Positions 1 through 10,974 of a stretch of DNA of 64,000 bases are shown piece by piece. Positions within the stretch are counted from its first letter, which is position 1, and every line of letters begins with the position of its first letter. The notes under the pieces were generated by a model. The model ran no database searches, was not told the DNA's origin, and saw only the letters and a program-made list of their open reading frames with translations. The stretch covers positions 125,369 to 189,368 of the forward strand of contig NW_003314375.1 of NCBI RefSeq assembly GCF_000143415.4, written 5' to 3'. The DNA comes from Selaginella moellendorffii. Taxonomy: Eukaryota > Streptophyta > Lycopodiopsida > Selaginellales > Selaginellaceae. The translations under genes were made by a program, and so were the position numbers.

Positions 1-700
1 TTTCATCATTAAAATTTTCGTCACATCTAGTATCAGCTTTCCTCTGAGTCCACATGGCCCTGCACAACATGAAACGCGATGTAAAGTTGAAGCCCAACCA
101 AAAGAGTAAGAAGAAAGAAAGAGGAGTTACATTTTGGTAAAAGGTCACAATATGTACTGCTCGAAGTAGACTATTGTTGCTGTGCTGTTTCAGCATTTTG
201 CATTGCTCGCAGCCTCCGGCACTGGCATAAGTTGTGAATTGTACCACTTCTGCAATTGCCAAAGCAGTGAAGTATATACTTCTAAGTGGCTTTCTACATC
301 TTGTGTTTTGCTTGGCATCTGGATCTCGAGTAATGGGAATCACTGCAAGCGCCATTTAAGGATTCTGAAGCTTCTAATGTAGCAAGTATGTACAATAACA
401 AAAACATCAGGTCAACATGCGGCAATGGCAGAAGAATGTTTTCTGATTTTGCATGACATTTCTTCATCCTTGGATTTTTTCCCCTATTAGTTTGCTGTTC
501 TTCTTGTAATAGGACAAGCATTGTGAGGATTAGCAAAGCAAAACTTTCAATACTAGTAGCATTTAAATTCTTGCTGCTTCCTGGACTGTAGTAAAGATTG
601 ATTCTTATCTATCCAACAATTTATTCTAAGTGCTAATGGATGCACTAAAAAGTTATAGTGAATGAATGTTACAACTTTTTCAAAACTTTAATGAGCAAAC
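1..700. other. No gene recognised
   Basis: Only short open frames without recognisable domains are visible on either strand. The composition is moderately AT-rich. Nothing supports a gene or an RNA here. Confidence 0.5.
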
Positions 701-710
701 TCTCAAAGAA

Positions 711-1742
711 CTAAGGTACCATCACTAATTTAACATAATGGATCACCTTCAAGAACCCAGACAACAAATAAGCTCCCTCCATTCCAATTGGTGTATAGTT
801 TGAAAGCAATTCTCCCCATGCAACTTTGTTTACCTTCCTACCATATCTCCTTTTAGGAAGCAGATCCTGGGACATCACAGGATCTTCACACCAATTGCAC
901 AGATCAGCTGGATGGGGATCTAGATATTGCAGCCGTTTGTATTCAGATTCATTAATGTCACACTGCTTTGATGCATGCGAAGCAATGAGGTGAAAACTTC
1001 CTCCCATGTGATGTTGTTTGGCACCTTAATGCTTTGCACCATAGAGTGAAGTTTCAACCTCCCTGTATCAAGTCTTTGGGAGCACAGGGACAAACTCCTA
1101 CTTGCTTGCATGTCTCCCCAATGGAAAGGTAGTAGTTGGCTCCACTCTGAGGTCACTGGATTTCACCAATGGAGCCCATGCAAGGGTTGGATCGCCCTGA
1201 GGATGTGTTTCAGCTGGGGGTAGGCTGCATACCAAGCCCCGAGTTTTCATTGCCTCCATCGGTTATTGAAGTTGTTGCATCTGCAGGTAATGGTGGGTTG
1301 GCCATGATGGACTCAAGGCGAAAAAGTGGTGGGTTTCGCAGACAGACCTAGTCAAAACCCACAAGGTTTCCTTCTCACCACTGTTTTGACACCAGCGGAG
1401 GCGAAATGTTGGATTGCTGATGATGGACTTCCATGACTTCTGAACAACAGAGCACCCACAAAGTGTGGCCAAGTCCACAAAACTGAGAACTGTCTCCAGA
1501 ATGTCATCTTCATCACCAAGACCTGCCTGCATTGTCAAAAGAGGGCCTAAAGGAGTCGACAATGGAGAAAGATTGAACCCTTGCGTAAAGAACGGAGCAA
1601 TAATTTTTCTCTTTCTCGCGTTAGCATTCATTTGGTGTGGGCGGCAGTCGTAAGGCACTGCGGCCAGGTTGATCGGGGTGCGTGTCCAACGGTCGAGGAG
1701 CTCTGCCCGTAAGCAGCTTGTTTGAGTGTGGAGGTTGTACAT
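711..1742 (-). pseudogene. Decayed F-box protein gene
   Basis: The minus-strand frame at 1263-1742 contains an F-box-like segment, with the hallmark stretch DDILETVLSFVDLATLCGCS followed by KSWKSIISNPTFRLRW. F-box proteins recruit substrates to SCF ubiquitin ligases through SKP1. Downstream, the frame is broken by stops near 1262 and again near 1100. A further frame at 711-1007 has no domain I can name but lies where the C-terminal part would be. Similar F-box text recurs, also broken, near 47,820-47,925, so this is a repeated family in the region. I infer a pseudogene; an intron-containing functional gene is possible but I could not thread one. Confidence 0.55.
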
Positions 1743-2078
1743 TTGAGGTGGGAGCTGACTCGCGCTCCACCGTGAGAAATGCGCTACTAATATATAGCGA
1801 GAGCTGGAAGACGCAGAGAGATTCCTTCACAACGGCTTAGAACTCGGTGTTTGCCTGGTATGGAGGGGTCACAGCCAACAACAAGACGCTTGGAACCGCA
1901 AGAAGCTCCTGTTTTAGCAGACCGGTCTTGCACTAGACCAAATACCCACTAACTTCATGGGAAAAATCTCCACTTTTGCCGTGGTTTTTCACTCATGGTA
2001 CCTTCACAATGCTGCATCATCAACATGAAAGCAAAGAAATGCTCTTCCAAATCGGCATCAATGCTCATGGCAATACAA

Positions 2079-3345
2079 CTATGTGAGGAAGATTTGACAA
2101 CCCTCCACGTTGAAATAATTAACATCAATCACAGTTCTCCCAAAATCGCCTGAAACAAAAATAAAGAGACACAGTGCTATCAGCTAGGAACGCAAACACA
2201 CTTACTCTTGTAGATGGTTCTGACCACATCAACCCATTCCGAAACGAGCTCCTTAAACACAACGCCACCAGGGTTGGCATCCAAGATGAAGAGCGCACCT
2301 GCAACGAGTTCAAGCAAATTTTGATCAATGTTAGTATATTTGCAGTCCAAGAGTTACCTGGTGCGAGCCATTTAGTCGAGCATTTGTGGCTGGTACACGA
2401 TGGCATTGGTACGAGTCAGATAATGTTTCTTAAGTTCATGCTGCTGTGTAAGGAACGAATGATCCTGTCAAATGCTGTAAGGCGCTGCATTGAGGCATTC
2501 GCTTACCCGTTTGGCAATAGCCGAGGTTCAAGGCAAAGCTGTTCTTGTCATACTCGGGGTACTCTCGACAATGAAACCTGCAAAGTTACAAACATTCAGT
2601 CATGGTGACTAGCGTTTGAGCAGGCAAGCTTACAGAATACCGAGCCTTCCAGTGCCGTAAGCGGTAAACATGTGGCCATGGAAAAGATCGTAGCGGTTTA
2701 CAGAAACGTTAAAACCTGCCAAGGGAGCTAGAGCAACAATTGCTTCAAATAAGAATGCCATGTACGAGTTGATTTCCTGCAAGCCACACATAGTTAAGAG
2801 CGCGCTGTATCTTCAACGAACCTGATCAACAAAACGCTTGGCACAATCGTGCTTGGTAAGCAGGCACTTGCTAGCGTTCGAATTCTCAACATTGGGGACC
2901 TGGCAAAAATTTCAGCTGAAGTTTCGAAGGGAAAATACCAACTTCTACCTTGTGAAGTGCCAAATCCAGCTCCGCTAGTATAGCGTCAGGCTCCCCAGCC
3001 CATTCCACGGATTTCCTGGCTAAGTTCGCAACAGAAGCCGGAGGTTCCCTTATCAACCTCCACATTGGAATCTGGCTTTTCTACTCGAGAAACTCCCATG
3101 GACTGGTATGACGAGCTTCTCAGTGTTGGTGGAACTAGAAAGCGAATGGACAACAGAAGCTCCTGAGCTTGAGATTCTGTCACCTCACTTCCACCCAGTA
3201 ATGCTAACATCTCCTGCGCAGCGTCGGAGCAATAGTATCTTCGTCGTCGTTTGAAGGACCCGGTGGAGGCAAGGCAGCCCAAGTAGCGCATTGACATTTG
3301 GAGCATCCAGAATTCGGTAGCTAGAGCTTGTTCTTGGCCTTCCAT
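2079..3345 (-). pseudogene. Conserved multi-exon gene, product not recognised, frame-disrupted
   Basis: Several exon-like blocks with proper GT..AG borders join in frame on the minus strand. In order they read NLARKSVEWAGEPDAILAEL, then KHDCAKRFVDQ, then EINSYMAFLFEAIVALAPLA followed by YDLFHGHMFTAYGTGRLGIL, then FHCREYPEYDKNSFALNLGY. Later blocks read LKKHYLTRTNAIVYQPQMLD and ALFILDANPGGVVFKELVSE, ending at a stop at 2079. The text looks like a conserved cytosolic protein, but I do not recognise the family. Joining the fifth and sixth blocks needs a one-base frame change. A TAA interrupts just before the ALFILDANPGG block, and the 5' portion (2986-3345) runs in another frame. This suggests a pseudogene, or sequence errors in a real gene. 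Confidence 0.45.
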
Positions 3346-3539
3346 AGCTGGCTATGGCAAACTGCTGGTGACCAAGCATAGTGTGGCGAGAGCAAGGCAA
3401 CTACCACCACGTACAGCATATGAATACCTCTCATCCTTTTGAGCATTCTCCTTCTCCTCTAGCCTGCGTGCCAAGAAGTTTTTCAAAAAACAAAAGTAAT
3501 GTTTGCTGCTTTTTACTTGTTTATAACTTTGAGCTTGTT

Positions 3540-4895
3540 GCACTATAAAATAAAGGTCTAATACATATTTAAAATCCTCTACAATCCTTAGCTCCTTATA
3601 TACAATTTATATGTAAAACAATATTACATGGAATTTAACAAAATTTCAGCATACCGATACCTCATTAACTAGAACAATATAGAGCTTGAGCTTAAACCCA
3701 AACTTAGACACTAAACAAAGAGCTATATAGCCCAATAAGAGTTAACTTAATATCTTATGTGGTTGACTATGATTCCAACCACTACCTCTACAATACATTT
3801 AAAACCAGAATAAAGGATAGTCAAGATCCTTTAAATTGTCAAAGAACACTCAAAAAGCTAATTCACTATAAATATGAGTGTTATATCTATCAACCATAAA
3901 CACATCATAGATTACCAAGCTCTTTTTCATAGATAAACCAAGTTTTTTTTTACCACATTAGTTCTCAAAAAGTTGTATGTAATATTTGGATTAAAAACAA
4001 TCCTAACATCATTACATTGAATGTTCTTTTTGGCCTTCACAAATTAATTGCACATAGAATTATTAAGTTCTATAAAGTTGCTATCTAAACTCTTCATAAA
4101 AAGAAAAGTCATTTAACCAAGTACTATTCAAACCCAAGGAGATATAATCGAAAGTATCCCAAGACTCGTAATTGATTAGAAAAGTTGTACACTTTTATTC
4201 ATGAGCCCTTTCCTATATTTGAACTTTATAAATTATTTTTTGACTTAGTTATTTATAATTTATCACACTTCTTTGCAAGTTCACCCTTTTGTAAGTGAAA
4301 GCTGAAAGCCACAACTCCTAAAAGCCTCAACACCCTACCTCTTAAATTAATGGGACTAATATAAAAATTGGGTGTGTTACCCTCTTATCAAGTTACTTTA
4401 CTTGATACTTTTATGTCTCATTTGGACCTAGTTTTGAAGTAGAAGTGATCATGATCATTGCCTTCGAATCATGTTGATATCCAAATCTCCCCCCTGGGGG
4501 GTGAGTGGCTTTCATTGTTGACCACTTTATTCCTCCACTCCTTTAGTTGATTAGATTTCACCTATTCTTTTAGAATGGCATCCTACTTTTTAGGTAGAGC
4601 CTAGTTAGACTAAATTGGATTACCAAATGTCAATCTTAATAAATGTTGTGATATTAATAGAGTTAAACTCTAATACCAAATGTAAACTCTTAAATTTAAA
4701 TTTTTCAGCAAGACACTTAACCACCAAGTAATCCAAAACCCTTAACCAATTGGAAAAACAGGTGCACCTTTATAAATAGTCTTTTGAGTCTTTCTCTTTA
4801 ATTACTTATATAGATATAACTAGTAGAGAGTTAAATAATGCCTTAAATTTGTTAGCCATGCCTAACTTACACACTATCCCTTCTATACTATTGGA
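3540..4895. repeat. AT-rich dispersed repeats, LTR-element-like
   Basis: No coding potential. Around 4130-4330 the sequence is a diverged copy of stretches at 33940-34087 (same orientation) and 34650-34870 (inverted); all share attcaaaccc.aagga, gcacnctt.ttcatg and ctttgcaagttcac motifs. Around 4700-4890 a second diverged copy occurs. The stretch 3640-3810 resembles 31070-31270, sharing an aacttaggcttagacccaaac-like core and a run ending in acatttaaaacc. I infer decayed members of an LTR or other non-autonomous family. Confidence 0.5.
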
Positions 4896-4896
4896 A

Positions 4897-5226
4897 TTAA
4901 GTTGAACATGCACACAACTTTTTTCCTCCACATTCTCTTCTCGTCACAATTTGGGCCAATCTGACTGACTCTTTTGTCTTTCTTTCTGGATAGCTTGCAT
5001 ATAGCGAATTCATGCACAGGCTCAATTGCCAGGAAGTGGAGCTCAATCGCAAGCTACTGGCAAACATGGCGATCTTGGATCCAGATTCTTTCAAGAGCCT
5101 GGCAGACTCGGTCTCCTCTCTTCCTCCGCTTAAGGTAAGTCTACTTATCCCTTTCTTTCTTGTCTTTTGACGATCCATCTTGTTGCTCGCAGTCCTCAAT
5201 GATATGAACTATATTCTTTTGCCTCG
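4897..5226 (+). pseudogene. Duplicated 3' exons of ribosomal protein bL20
   Basis: About 300 bp nearly identical to 13,880-14,210, the 3' part of the intact bL20 gene. It contains the end of the pyrimidine-rich intron, a 141-nt exon at 4994-5134 and the start of the last exon (TCC TCA ATG ATA TGA). Differences from the intact copy include G-to-A in LGYSEF (first residues read LAYSEF), and Gly to Arg, Arg to Cys and Lys to Glu changes. There is no upstream exon 1, so it cannot encode bL20. Its 3' end runs straight into betaine-lipid-synthase remnants. Confidence 0.8.
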
Positions 5227-7056
5227 TAATGATCTCTATCTTAATCCATCAGACGTTGTCCTGACACTTACTTCTGGAGGGTGCAATGCTCTGGATTTAG
5301 TCCTTCAAGTAAGTAGTTTCTCTTCCCTCTGAAGTTTATAATCTCAACACCACCACATTTTGTCAGGGTGCGAAACAAGTGGTTGCTGTTGATATGAATC
5401 CTGCTCAAAGCTACCTTCTTGAACTTAAGCGTCTGGCAACAACGAGGTAAAGTCTCTTGAAAATTCTTTGATTTCCTCACATGTGAACTGTGCAGGCTTT
5501 CTTTTGAGGATGCCTGGAAAATGTTTGGAGAGGGCGTCCATCCAACCTTCGAAAGTTTGCTGGAAAGAGAACTCGTTTCCTTTCTTAGCCAGGGGGCTGT
5601 GAATTTCTGGTAAGTAGCAAATTTTCTTATATCTCCGTGTGAAGAGCTGTGTTTATTTATTCCAGGAGAAAAAAAGCCAGGTACTTCAAGGATGGATTGT
5701 ACTACCACGGTAACATGGAACTTACTCTATGATATGATGCCTCTAACCTACAAAGTTATGCAGGTGGTATGGGTTGACTCATTCGAGCAGTGAGGGCGCT
5801 TGCAAGGCTTACACGAAAGGTTCTTCCAGCCAAAATTTTGAGCAAGGTTATCTGAATCTGTTGTTTTTCTTCACAGGAGCGCTTCATCGAGTCTCTTGTT
5901 ATGCCCACGCTACAACAACAAAGAGAGCTCTGGTATAATGCATCCGCATACACCAAAAGTAACTGTCTCACTTTGATTGCCTGAGCAGGTTCGCTTGTGT
6001 AGGAAACTGGCTATCACAAGCTGGGATTTTTGCGAAGATGGTATCTTTCTTCGTAACCAACAGATTCACGATGTGGTTTTGTGCTGGAGTGTGCAAAGGC
6101 CAGCTTCGTCTGCTACGCAAGGAGGGCAACTTATACAAGTAAGACATCTTTCTCAGCCGTGATTCTCATTGAACCACTTGTCCTTTGTTTTCACAGCTAC
6201 ATTGTCCGCTGTCTAAATTCAACAGCTGCGTATTCACATCTCCGGGACAGCAACTACTTTTACCGCTGCTGCCTGACTGGGAAGTTTTCATCCAACTGCT
6301 GTCCTCGTTTCCTGGAAAAGGAAAACTTCCACAAACTCAAGGTACTACACACGAACGACTTGCCATGAATTTCAAGACTTCTGTGCTGTGTTGCAGACAA
6401 GGCTTGCTGCGGAACCAGGAGCATGTATATTTGATTTGGAGTTCGTTTCTGTACATCATAAAGCATCTCTAGCACCGGCATAATCTGTTGTGTATACTGT
6501 GCATTAGAACGAAGAAAAGACGCCACAAAGCCAAGGCGTACGTGTGGAGGAGCTTTCGAAGCGAATGCACACCAAGGTACGTACCTGGAACTTCTTGTTT
6601 GGTGAAATGCTGTGTATTGCTTGGTGCTCGGGTGATTTTGATGGACCACTGGCTAGAACAAAGCGACGTCGATGTCCTCTGCAAAGCGCTGCAAGCACAT
6701 GTAATTGTAAGTAGTTGCGAATTTCCACACTCTCGATCCCCTCACACTCGTGATTTCTACTTGGTTTTTAGCCTGGAGGCCGCGTGATCTGGCGCAGTGC
6801 GTCGCGATCTCCAAGCTACGCCAATTGCATCGAGAAATCTGGATTCAAAGGTTCGAAGTTCTTTCCTTTTTGGAACTGTTTTTGGAAGCTAAGAACCAAC
6901 TGTTTCTGCGCAGTGATCCAAGTAGCAACGAGCAAGGCTTCCATGGACAGGGTAAACATGTACGCGAGCTTCTTCGTGGCTGTTCGCGTGGGTGGATTGG
7001 CATCCATCAAAATTCCAATCCATCCATCATCGAGGCTCCACGAAGCTGGGTCCTAA
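5227..7056 (+). pseudogene. BtaA-type betaine-lipid synthase remnant
   Basis: Exon-like blocks match the BtaA family, the S-adenosylmethionine:diacylglycerol 3-amino-3-carboxypropyltransferase that starts synthesis of the betaine lipid DGTS. Visible blocks are LNPSDVVLTLTSGGCNALDL, GAKQVVAVDMNPAQSYLLEL (SAM-binding region with the family's AVDMNP), SFLSQGAVNFW, RKKARYFKDGLYYHGGMG, ERFIESLVMPTLQQQRELWY, then RDSNYFYRCCLTGKF with NCCPRFLEKENFHKLK, VILMDHWLEQ, and PGGRVIWRSASRSPSYANCI. It ends with MDRVNMYASFFVAVRV and a stop at 7056. Typical 50-60 nt introns separate the blocks. An in-frame TGA follows GGMG near 5773-5778, where the family usually has a basic residue, and the splice phase around 5960-5990 does not fit. 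The N-terminal methyltransferase (BtaB) half was not seen. I call it a pseudogene; a functional gene with one nonsense change cannot be excluded. Confidence 0.75.
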
Positions 7057-7059
7057 AGA

Positions 7060-8800
7060 ACCCGAGTCGCCGGACTCGGTGCTACCAGCGCCATTGTGGA
7101 TCGAGATTTGATCGATCATTCCTTCCTCTTCTCCATCGATTCTTTATATATAATTGGAACATAACCAGTGTTAATATTTGGCCCAAACCATATAAATTGA
7201 CTATCCATGATGGGATCTGCACAGCAAACTCCCGAAGCAGAGGTTATGTAGAATTTGCTGCATCGCATTAAACATGCTGTTTGAGCATATAAAAAACAAA
7301 TGGTGGTGATACTCCTTTCATGGCAAAAAACCACAGGACTAGGACTGCTTTCCACGATCAATTCTTGTGGTGGTCTGTTTTGCCACCTTTGCAGGACTAA
7401 TTCAGGTGGAAGCTGATTGGACTAAAATAATATGGACCCCCTACCAGGTATTTTGCCATGAAAGCCAGGAGTGCTGAGCAGCACTAGACCTGGCAGCAAC
7501 AACAAGAATAAGAAGTATAGAATTAAAAGTATAGAAGAATAAGTAAGAATATTGGCTGAATTAGCCTTCTCAACATCAATCTTTAATCAATCTTTAAGAC
7601 TTAGATGATGGATTAATCCACAATATCACTAGAATGTAAATATGTTTTAAACTTGCTTCCATGGAAGGTTAGATAAATTTTTGAACTAACTGACAAGTCC
7701 AAAATGCAAACAAAATCCCCAACACTGTGAAATTGTCCAAGGCCTGTAATATTGTGAAGACAATGTAGCACCATCACCTCTTTTCAAAGACCATTTTGCA
7801 TTTAATAGCTTAAGGAAAACTTTATCATCAACTTTGTACTTGATGATGCTCATTAGCCAATCTCTTACCTTGTTTTTGAGTTTATTTTGTGTTTAACTTT
7901 GTCAACTCAAACTTGTTTTGTATATCCTCCAAGAAATCACAAATATAAGGCACCCAAATCAAAGCTAAACTCAAACTCATGAGCTCATAGATGATTAATG
8001 AGCATTATTATGAGCAAATTTAAAGTGTGTTTACACTCTGGTAATGTCATGTCATAATGGAGCTATGATTTGGCTTCACCTAATTGCTTTCCAGCCTCCA
8101 CCTATCCTATGTATCTGGCATTGCAATTGAAAGTGAAACCAGAAGTCTCTTCGTCTCAGCACCAAGGAAACAAAAGTTGGGTTCAAAACCATAAATTGTT
8201 ATTGTGCGCTGTCTTCTTGCCAAAGCTTCGTCATCCTGCCAGTAAGACTTATGCAGCTCATCCTTTCTTTGTTGGCACTAGCTCTTTGGTTCTTGGACAC
8301 TGATGAGGACTGTCACCACTTTGATTTGGATTGCTATGACTTGCATGTTAATGTTGGCTTTGTACATGATTACAACGCGGCTGCTCAACTCCCCGTGCTT
8401 AACCAGCATTTAAACTGTTAATAGTTACCGCAGCGGATTCATTCAGGCCGCTGCATGCCTCGTCAACCTGTGCCTCCTCCCAGCCCAGCAATCGTCCGAT
8501 ATAATCCCGGAGAGGAATGCGGCGTAGGTAGTAGTCACCCTTGTACAGGCTTGCAGGAGGACGAGCTTCACTATGAATTCCCCCTAGCATCCACATAGGC
8601 ATTGTAGCAGCCCTTCAGGAACAGCCCTAGAGCAACTTCTAGAGGCTCGGCCGCTTCACTCACAACGGGCTCCACGGGCTGTGCACTCCCGTATGATCAA
8701 GGGAGATGAACATTAAGAACACTCGTCTGAGAAGCGACAAGGAGTGGCTTAGAACACTCCGCGGGCATATCTCCAGGCCCGCTGATGCAAGTGATAATAC
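7060..8800. other. Intergenic, no gene recognised
   Basis: AT-rich, with only short frames. A 67-codon minus-strand frame at 8399-8602 (LYKGDYYLRRIPLRDYIGRL) looks protein-like but matches nothing I recognise. Confidence 0.4.
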
Positions 8801-8807
8801 TCTGGAT

Positions 8808-8950
8808 GGGTACGTACCTTGAACATCTTGTTTGGTTTAGTCTTTGAAATGCTGTGTATTGCTTGGTGCTCAGGTGATTTTGATAGACCACGTCGATCTC
8901 CTTTGCAAAGCACTCCACGTAAGTAGCTGCGAATTTGTACACTCTCGAGT
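8808..8950 (+). pseudogene. Second fragment of the BtaA-like gene
   Basis: This stretch is a diverged copy of 6575-6740, the exon carrying VILMDH. It shares gtacgtacct, cttgtttggt, gaaatgctgtgtattgcttg and gtgattttgat, and encodes VILIDHVDLLCKAL before a splice donor. Relative to the first copy it lacks a short internal stretch. No other BtaA exons are seen beside it. Confidence 0.65.
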
Positions 8951-9057
8951 CTCGAACACCCTCACACTCACATGGGCCATTTTTTAGCAAAACTACTTAT
9001 GCTAAGACGAATTTTCGAGACGAGAATTGCAGTTGCAGAATTTTCGAGTTAGTTTCG

Positions 9058-9125
9058 GGCGCGGTGGCAGGGCAGCGGGGCGGCGGTGGCGGTGGCGGTG
9101 GCGGCAGAGCGGCGGGCCAGTGTGG
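9058..9125. repeat. GGC/GGT-rich simple repeat
   Basis: A run of ggcggtggcggt units gives a short GC-rich microsatellite. The poly-Gly frame across it is not evidence for a protein. Confidence 0.7.
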
Positions 9126-9336
9126 TGCTGGGTGGGCGGTGGCAGCACGAGCATCCACATTGATGAAACGTTCTCGCGCAAACGAATGAATGGAAAAATA
9201 TCTCGAAGCTTACCATTGAGTTGACACTTGACGAGAGTGAAGCCTCTTGAATGGCTTCACCTCCTTTGGACAATGTAAGTGGATCCTGCCCGCCTGCTCG
9301 CTTAGCTCCATCCCAGTGACACGGCGGCCCGGTGTG

Positions 9337-10010
9337 GTCATCAAGCTGAGGAAAAACCATAGTTTTGATAAACAAACAAAACTAGAGTTCCAAATCCCAT
9401 CGCGGCCAGAGCACTGAAAAAACAAACACCAAGTGTAAAGAGCTTGCATATCTCAAGAGAAAACGTAACAGTGATACTTACAGTGAGCCAGCGTAAGAGA
9501 AGGAACTTCCAGGGAGAGAAGTCATGCTAAGTCGTGCATACTCTTGGATTACATAAACCTTGAATAAACGAGTTAAGAATGAACATGCAAGAAACACTAT
9601 ACAAAATTACTTACTGGAAGTGCCGTGACCAGGAGCCTTGAATAATAGCGCAGCTGCTTGACAACCTCCTCTTTATTCTTACCTGGAAGGAGTCTAACAG
9701 TACTTGTCAGGGTATTGTCAAAACTCCTTCCAAGGTAAATGCCACACTCGTCCCCTGGAAAACATACACACTTTAGTTTGGATGATCAGAGAATCATAGC
9801 ATACCTCAATATAATTCTTGTAGTTGCATTTTCTGTCTGGGTTCGTTATAGGAACGTGAGGATTGTGAATGCATAGCTCGTTATCAATCACATGTACTTG
9901 TGTCTTCCAACCTGTTTGAACCAGAAGTTTGCTAGTGAGTACATATAGCGCAGAAGCTTACAGGAAGTTCGTGTTCTAACGTCCAATGGCCATCTCTCGG
10001 TCAATCATCT
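9337..10010 (-). pseudogene. Multi-exon gene remnant, product not recognised, C-terminal membrane segment
   Basis: Minus-strand exon-like blocks with splice borders read WKTQVHVIDNELCIHNPHVP, then GDECGIYLGRSFDNTLTSTV followed by LLPGKNKEEVVKQLRYYSRL, then VYVIQEYARLSMTSLPGSSF. The last is ALAAMGFGTLVLFVYQNYGF, a likely transmembrane segment, followed by a TGA near 9340. I do not recognise the family. The phase between the first and second blocks does not match, and no start could be placed. A neighbouring block at about 10,015-10,085 (LKMALEYLQPAFGGVIVDVS) resembles the start of the SAM-binding region of chloroplast methyltransferases of the At2g41040 type, but it ends abruptly. Confidence 0.4.
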
Positions 10011-10084
10011 AGTGGACCTGCAGCTCACATCCACTATGACACCTCCAAAAGCTGGTTGAAGATACTCCAAAGCCATTTTAAGCT

Positions 10085-10862
10085 GAAACACATTAGCAGT
10101 CCAAATATGAGAAAGTTCATTTGCAAAGGAGGAGGAGCCGGAGGAAGCTGAACTGGAAAGAACAAGATCAAGACATGAACAGGAAAAAGAGACGAAAGGC
10201 TCACCTTGCAAAGAACATTTCCCAGTATCTGATCGATCCGGAGGACTTCCTTGAGATCGACACGGCCAGTGGGATCGCTCTCGTGTTCATTCTCATCGTC
10301 TACATCAGAGCATAGTCAGGGACAGGGACGAAAGACGAAAAGCAACAAACAACAGACCATCCTTTGGGAGAAGGCAGTGGAGACGTGATGCACAGCTCGG
10401 GCCTAGAGATCAAACGGGCGGACCATCAGAAGCAGCAGAAGAAAAGGCCTTGCAACTTACCACTCTGCTGCAAACAACGCTGTAGAGCAGCGTGGTTGAT
10501 AGATATGGCTGTCGAGGATATAGTAGGCCACTCTCGCACTTTTGCTTGCGGAGGACAAAGAGATTGGGCTCCTGGGCTTCGAGCAGCACGTACTCCACTC
10601 CAGTCATCTTCCTGCCACAGCACAAAACGAAGAGAAATCTCTTGCGAAGGAAGAACAAGGAGCTTGATTCTTACAAGAGCTGGGTCATGTCGAGGGGATG
10701 GACAGAGCGCATTCGCAGCTGCTCATTGGAGCAAGAGCGATCATAGAAGGGCGAGAGGACGAAGTAATCGAAGACTAGGAACTCTGATAGTCATGGACGA
10801 TCCAATCACAGAGACTCCCTGCAACGATTCCAGACGCAAACAGGGCATGTACTTGGTGGAGT
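10085..10862 (-). pseudogene. Mediator subunit MED6 pseudogene
   Basis: MED6 is a head-module subunit of the Mediator complex that links activators to RNA polymerase II. Minus-strand blocks match it: [20 protein letters not shown] with [11 protein letters not shown], then MTGVEYVLLEAQEPNLFVLR, then VAYYILDSHIYQ, then LLYSVVCSRV, AFSSAASDG, VDLKEVLRIDQILGNVLCK and the proline-rich LPPAPPPLQM. The block after LFVLRKQKCE needs two frame changes to follow MED6, because AYYILDSHIYQ lies in a different frame from both flanks. The N-terminal block is preceded by stops. Intron positions remain, so this decayed from an intron-containing copy and is not a processed pseudogene. Confidence 0.75.
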
Positions 10863-10974
10863 GACTTTCATTTGCTCGTCTTCTACTCGGCGTTTCTTGA
10901 GACTCCCAGCTTCCTGCATTCACATCGTCCCCATGCGTCAGCTCATCCCGTCCAAGAACAGCTCTTGAGCCGCC

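Noticed and set aside
9027-9375. Gly-rich and Ala/Thr-rich frames
   Set aside because: Produced by the GGC/GGT microsatellite.
10364-10864. 166-codon plus-strand frame
   Set aside because: It is antisense to the MED6 exons on the minus strand and has no domain of its own.
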